A stretch of DNA of 8,316 bases from Deltaproteobacteria bacterium (GTDB lineage: Bacteria > Desulfobacterota > UBA8473): the NCBI GenBank assembly GCA_030623035.1, contig JAUXFK010000126.1, forward strand, positions 1 through 8,316. Direction: 5' to 3'. The translations under genes were made by a program, and so were the position numbers. Positions within the stretch are counted from its first letter, which is position 1; each line of letters opens with the position of its first letter. Under the pieces are notes generated by a model. It was given only the letters and a program-made list of their open reading frames with translations, had not been told where the DNA came from and did no database searches. Positions 7,021 through 8,316 of the stretch are shown piece after piece.

Positions 7021-7824
7021 TTACCCCAGGAATGTTTCAGGTTCTTTTCTCTGTTTGCAAGACTGGCTCAAATGTTTTGCAATATCTTTTATCTTACCGT
7101 CTTTAAGCACCCTTGCACCAACAGGGCAGAACTTTATGCAGGCACAGCAGTATATGCACTTCTCAGTGTCCGTTGAATGGGCATCGTCCTCATTGATCGC
7201 GCCATTTGGGCACACTTCGGCACAAATCCCGCAATTGTCACATTCATCTGTGACCTCAATAAAATCTATAGCCGACAATTTCATCTCTTCTCTATAAGGT
7301 TTATTACCGGACACATGCACATCGCTCATTGAATCGACGCTTTCAATTTCGTTGAGTTTGGCCGCAATCTCTTTCCCGAAAGCTTCCGCCTTCTCCATGT
7401 CAGCTATATCTGGCCTGCTTTGAGCGAGAGGAAATTCGTCACTGGAGAAGGAATGCTCTCCTATAAAGGCGCCGCAAGCTACAGGTTTAAAACCCGACAT
7501 CACCGCAATATCTTTCAATTCCAGTAAAGCGTCCTCGTACTCCCGGTTTCCATAGAGTACCAAAAGTGCTGCGGGTGTTTTATTTGCCTTCATTTTTCTA
7601 AAACATTCAGCAGCCACAGACGGTAATCTTCCGGCGTAAACCGGTGCACCTATCAGCACCAGGCCATCTCCGAATGAAGGCATTTCGGAGTCCCTTAAAG
7701 CAGGCTTTGTTATGTCAATAACATTCGATACTTCTACGTTTATTCCCTTCGCAATCCCCTCCAGCACTTTTTGGGTCGTACCTGTTGGGGAAAAGTATAC
7801 AAGTTTGATCTTTTGTGATTTCAT
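7021..7824 (-). CDS. EFR1-family flavodoxin-ferredoxin fusion protein
   Basis: A 267-residue cytosolic electron-transfer protein of EFR1 type: an N-terminal flavodoxin-like domain and a C-terminal 2[4Fe-4S] ferredoxin domain. The flavodoxin part begins with beta-strand KLVYFSPTGTTQKV (7-20), whose SPTGTT is the FMN phosphate loop, and continues with GAPVYAGRLP (59-68) and LYGNREYEDALLEL (90-103). The ferredoxin part has two complete cluster motifs, C195xxC198xxC201xxxC205P and C223xxC226xxC229xxxC233P, with extra Cys at 227 and 256. Such proteins are thought to pass electrons between FMN and iron-sulfur clusters in anaerobes; the partner here is unknown. The ATG is supported by a very strong ribosome binding site. 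The Cys-repeat gene follows after four bases and is the best candidate for a functional partner. It lies 80 bases downstream of the transposase stop on the same strand. Confidence 0.93.
   Translation of the reverse strand: MKSQKIKLVYFSPTGTTQKVLEGIAKGINVEVSNVIDITKPALRDSEMPSFGDGLVLIGAPVYAGRLPSVAAECFRKMKANKTPAALLVLYGNREYEDALLELKDIAVMSGFKPVACGAFIGEHSFSSDEFPLAQSRPDIADMEKAEAFGKEIAAKLNEIESVDSMSDVHVSGNKPYREEMKLSAIDFIEVTDECDNCGICAEVCPNGAINEDDAHSTDTEKCIYCCACIKFCPVGARVLKDGKIKDIAKHLSQSCKQRKEPETFLG
7024..7027 (-). promoter_or_regulatory. Shine-Dalgarno GGGG overlapping the end of the ferredoxin gene
   Basis: On the minus strand the last codons of the EFR1-type gene read CTG GGG TAA. The GGGG lies seven bases before the ATG of the Cys-repeat gene at 7016. 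The ribosome that finishes the first protein would sit on the start of the second, so the two should be made together. Confidence 0.5.
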
Positions 7825-7826
7825 CT

Positions 7827-7835
7827 ACCTCCTCC
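7827..7835 (-). promoter_or_regulatory. strong Shine-Dalgarno GGAGGAGGT of the EFR1-type gene
   Basis: On the minus strand GGAGGAGGT lies just ahead of the ATG at 7824, with the first GGAGG six bases from it. It is the best ribosome binding site in the window and fixes this start. It suggests high translation of the EFR1-type protein and, by coupling, of the gene after it. Confidence 0.75.
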
Positions 7836-7904
7836 GAATAAATCTGTGTGAATCAGCAATCATCTATCATAGGCAAATAAAGGGGTAAAGGGGGACGTTT
7901 GGTT
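7836..7904 (-). other. intergenic leader between the transposase and the EFR1-type gene
   Basis: This short region must hold the promoter of the EFR1-type gene unless it is read from the transposase side. On the minus strand TATGAT (about 7866-7871) could be a -10 box, but the only -35-like sequence, TTTACC, is too close (about 12 bases). I therefore call no promoter. The part nearest the transposase carries a G-rich tract on the plus strand (GGGGTAAAGGGGGACG, 7882-7897). Confidence 0.35.
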
Positions 7905-7912
7905 TCAAAACG
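7896..7912. repeat. small hairpin and G-rich tract at the transposase 3' end
   Basis: CGTTTGGTTTCAAAACG forms a five-base-pair stem (CGTTT 7896-7900, AAACG 7908-7912) with a seven-base loop that contains the transposase stop codon. It is preceded by GGGGTAAAGGGGGA. A hairpin next to a G-rich tract at the end of an IS200/RAYT-type transposase could be a terminal recognition element, but one copy only is visible, so the assignment is weak. Confidence 0.3.
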
Positions 7913-8316
7913 ATTTATCGATAAAATATAAATCCTGCCTCTCGATCTGATAGATCTCCAAAATCCGTTGCTCCAGTTTATCAATATCATAACCAAGACT
8001 TCTTAACTCATAATGACGATCCATCCTCTCATTAGCCTCAGATAGTATATTCATAACAAAATCAATATCCCCCAGTATCCGCTCATCTCCCTTTACCCGA
8101 TCCTGACCCTTTAATCTCAGCTTCTTTGCCGCTGTCCAGCCACCAAGACTCCGGATTAGGCCACCTCCAACCAAATCAGGCCGCCTTCCCTGATCCACTC
8201 CATCCTTTACATAGGAATAATAATTCTCTCTACTTTCCGAAACTCTCTCTCCAAAATACGAAAGCACATATCTGTCATCCTGCCAGTCGCATTTATGCAA
8301 CCCCATTAAAACACTA
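7905..8316 (-). CDS. IS200-like (Y1/RAYT-type) transposase, C-terminal part, 5' end beyond the window
   Basis: The frame remains open to the right edge. The residues before the ATG at 8306 read S-V-L, giving SVLMG, a sequence I associate with the interior of this family, so that ATG is not the start. The visible part covers the region after the HUH/Y1 nuclease core: WQDDRYVLSYFGE, then NYYSYVKDGVDQGRRPDLVGG, GLIRSLGGW, and KGDERILGDIDFVMNIL. These resemble the segment of REP-associated tyrosine transposases following the catalytic domain. The HUH motif and catalytic Tyr are expected upstream and cannot be checked. Related proteins often continue into a DnaA-like helix-turn-helix; this one stops soon after the LRSLGYDIDKLEQRILEIY stretch, so it is probably C-terminally shortened. 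The frame after the TGA does not restore family-like sequence. It is a possible decaying or mobilised element bordering the EFR1 pair. Confidence 0.75.
   Translation of the reverse strand, partial: SVLMGLHKCDWQDDRYVLSYFGERVSESRENYYSYVKDGVDQGRRPDLVGGGLIRSLGGWTAAKKLRLKGQDRVKGDERILGDIDFVMNILSEANERMDRHYELRSLGYDIDKLEQRILEIYQIERQDLYFIDKSF

Noticed and set aside
7914..7925. 12-base perfect palindrome TTTATCGATAAA
   Set aside because: It lies within the transposase coding sequence, is A/T-rich, and occurs only once, so an operator role is not supported.
8304..8306. ATG as the start of the transposase gene
   Set aside because: The frame is open upstream to the window edge and the residues S-V-L before it match the family interior, so the gene is partial.
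1..8316. CRISPR array, tRNA, rRNA or riboswitch
   Set aside because: No regularly spaced direct repeats beyond the 54-base coding repeats, no cloverleaf or rRNA-like sequence, and no recognisable riboswitch core were seen on either strand.

Overview
The window looks like a bacterial chromosome of moderate GC. It is most likely an anaerobe-type lineage such as Desulfobacterota (the former Deltaproteobacteria), but this is inference. The clues are the RIDHYLAKE variant of the glucose-6-phosphate dehydrogenase signature, an EFR1-type flavodoxin-ferredoxin protein, and an IS200-like/RAYT-type transposase of a kind I associate with such genomes. No rRNA, tRNA, CRISPR array, phage gene or plasmid origin is visible.

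Left part, plus strand (about 1-5975): a carbohydrate and pentose-phosphate block. It opens with the 3' portion of a protein that joins a GH63/MGH1-like glycosidase C-terminus to a DUF547 domain. Next come zwf (glucose-6-phosphate dehydrogenase), a 200-base gap, a TVP38/TMEM64 (VTT-domain) membrane protein, and a complete transketolase gene (tkt). A plausible reading is that the glycosidase releases a sugar from an oligosaccharide or a compatible-solute glycoside. Zwf and transketolase would then handle the phosphorylated sugar in the oxidative and non-oxidative pentose phosphate branches. The membrane protein has no obvious metabolic role there.

Junction (5974-6140): just after tkt there is a good Shine-Dalgarno sequence in front of a reading frame that stops after six codons. 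This suggests that the plus-strand operon once continued and is now cut.

Right part, minus strand (about 6087-8316): read from right to left, first comes the 3' part of an IS200-like (Y1/RAYT-type) transposase that runs off the right edge and appears to lack the usual C-terminal helix-turn-helix. Next is an EFR1-family protein (flavodoxin plus two [4Fe-4S] clusters) with a very strong ribosome binding site. Four bases after it comes an unrecognised protein with three 18-residue Cys/His repeats and a long helical body. The last two are almost certainly co-translated. The unrecognised gene ends at an amber codon, after which the same frame continues with 17 coding-like codons to a TAA.

The most interesting observations are the GH63-DUF547 fusion, the EFR1/Cys-repeat protein pair, the amber codon followed by a protein-like extension, and the truncated transposase next to a small hairpin and G-rich tract.
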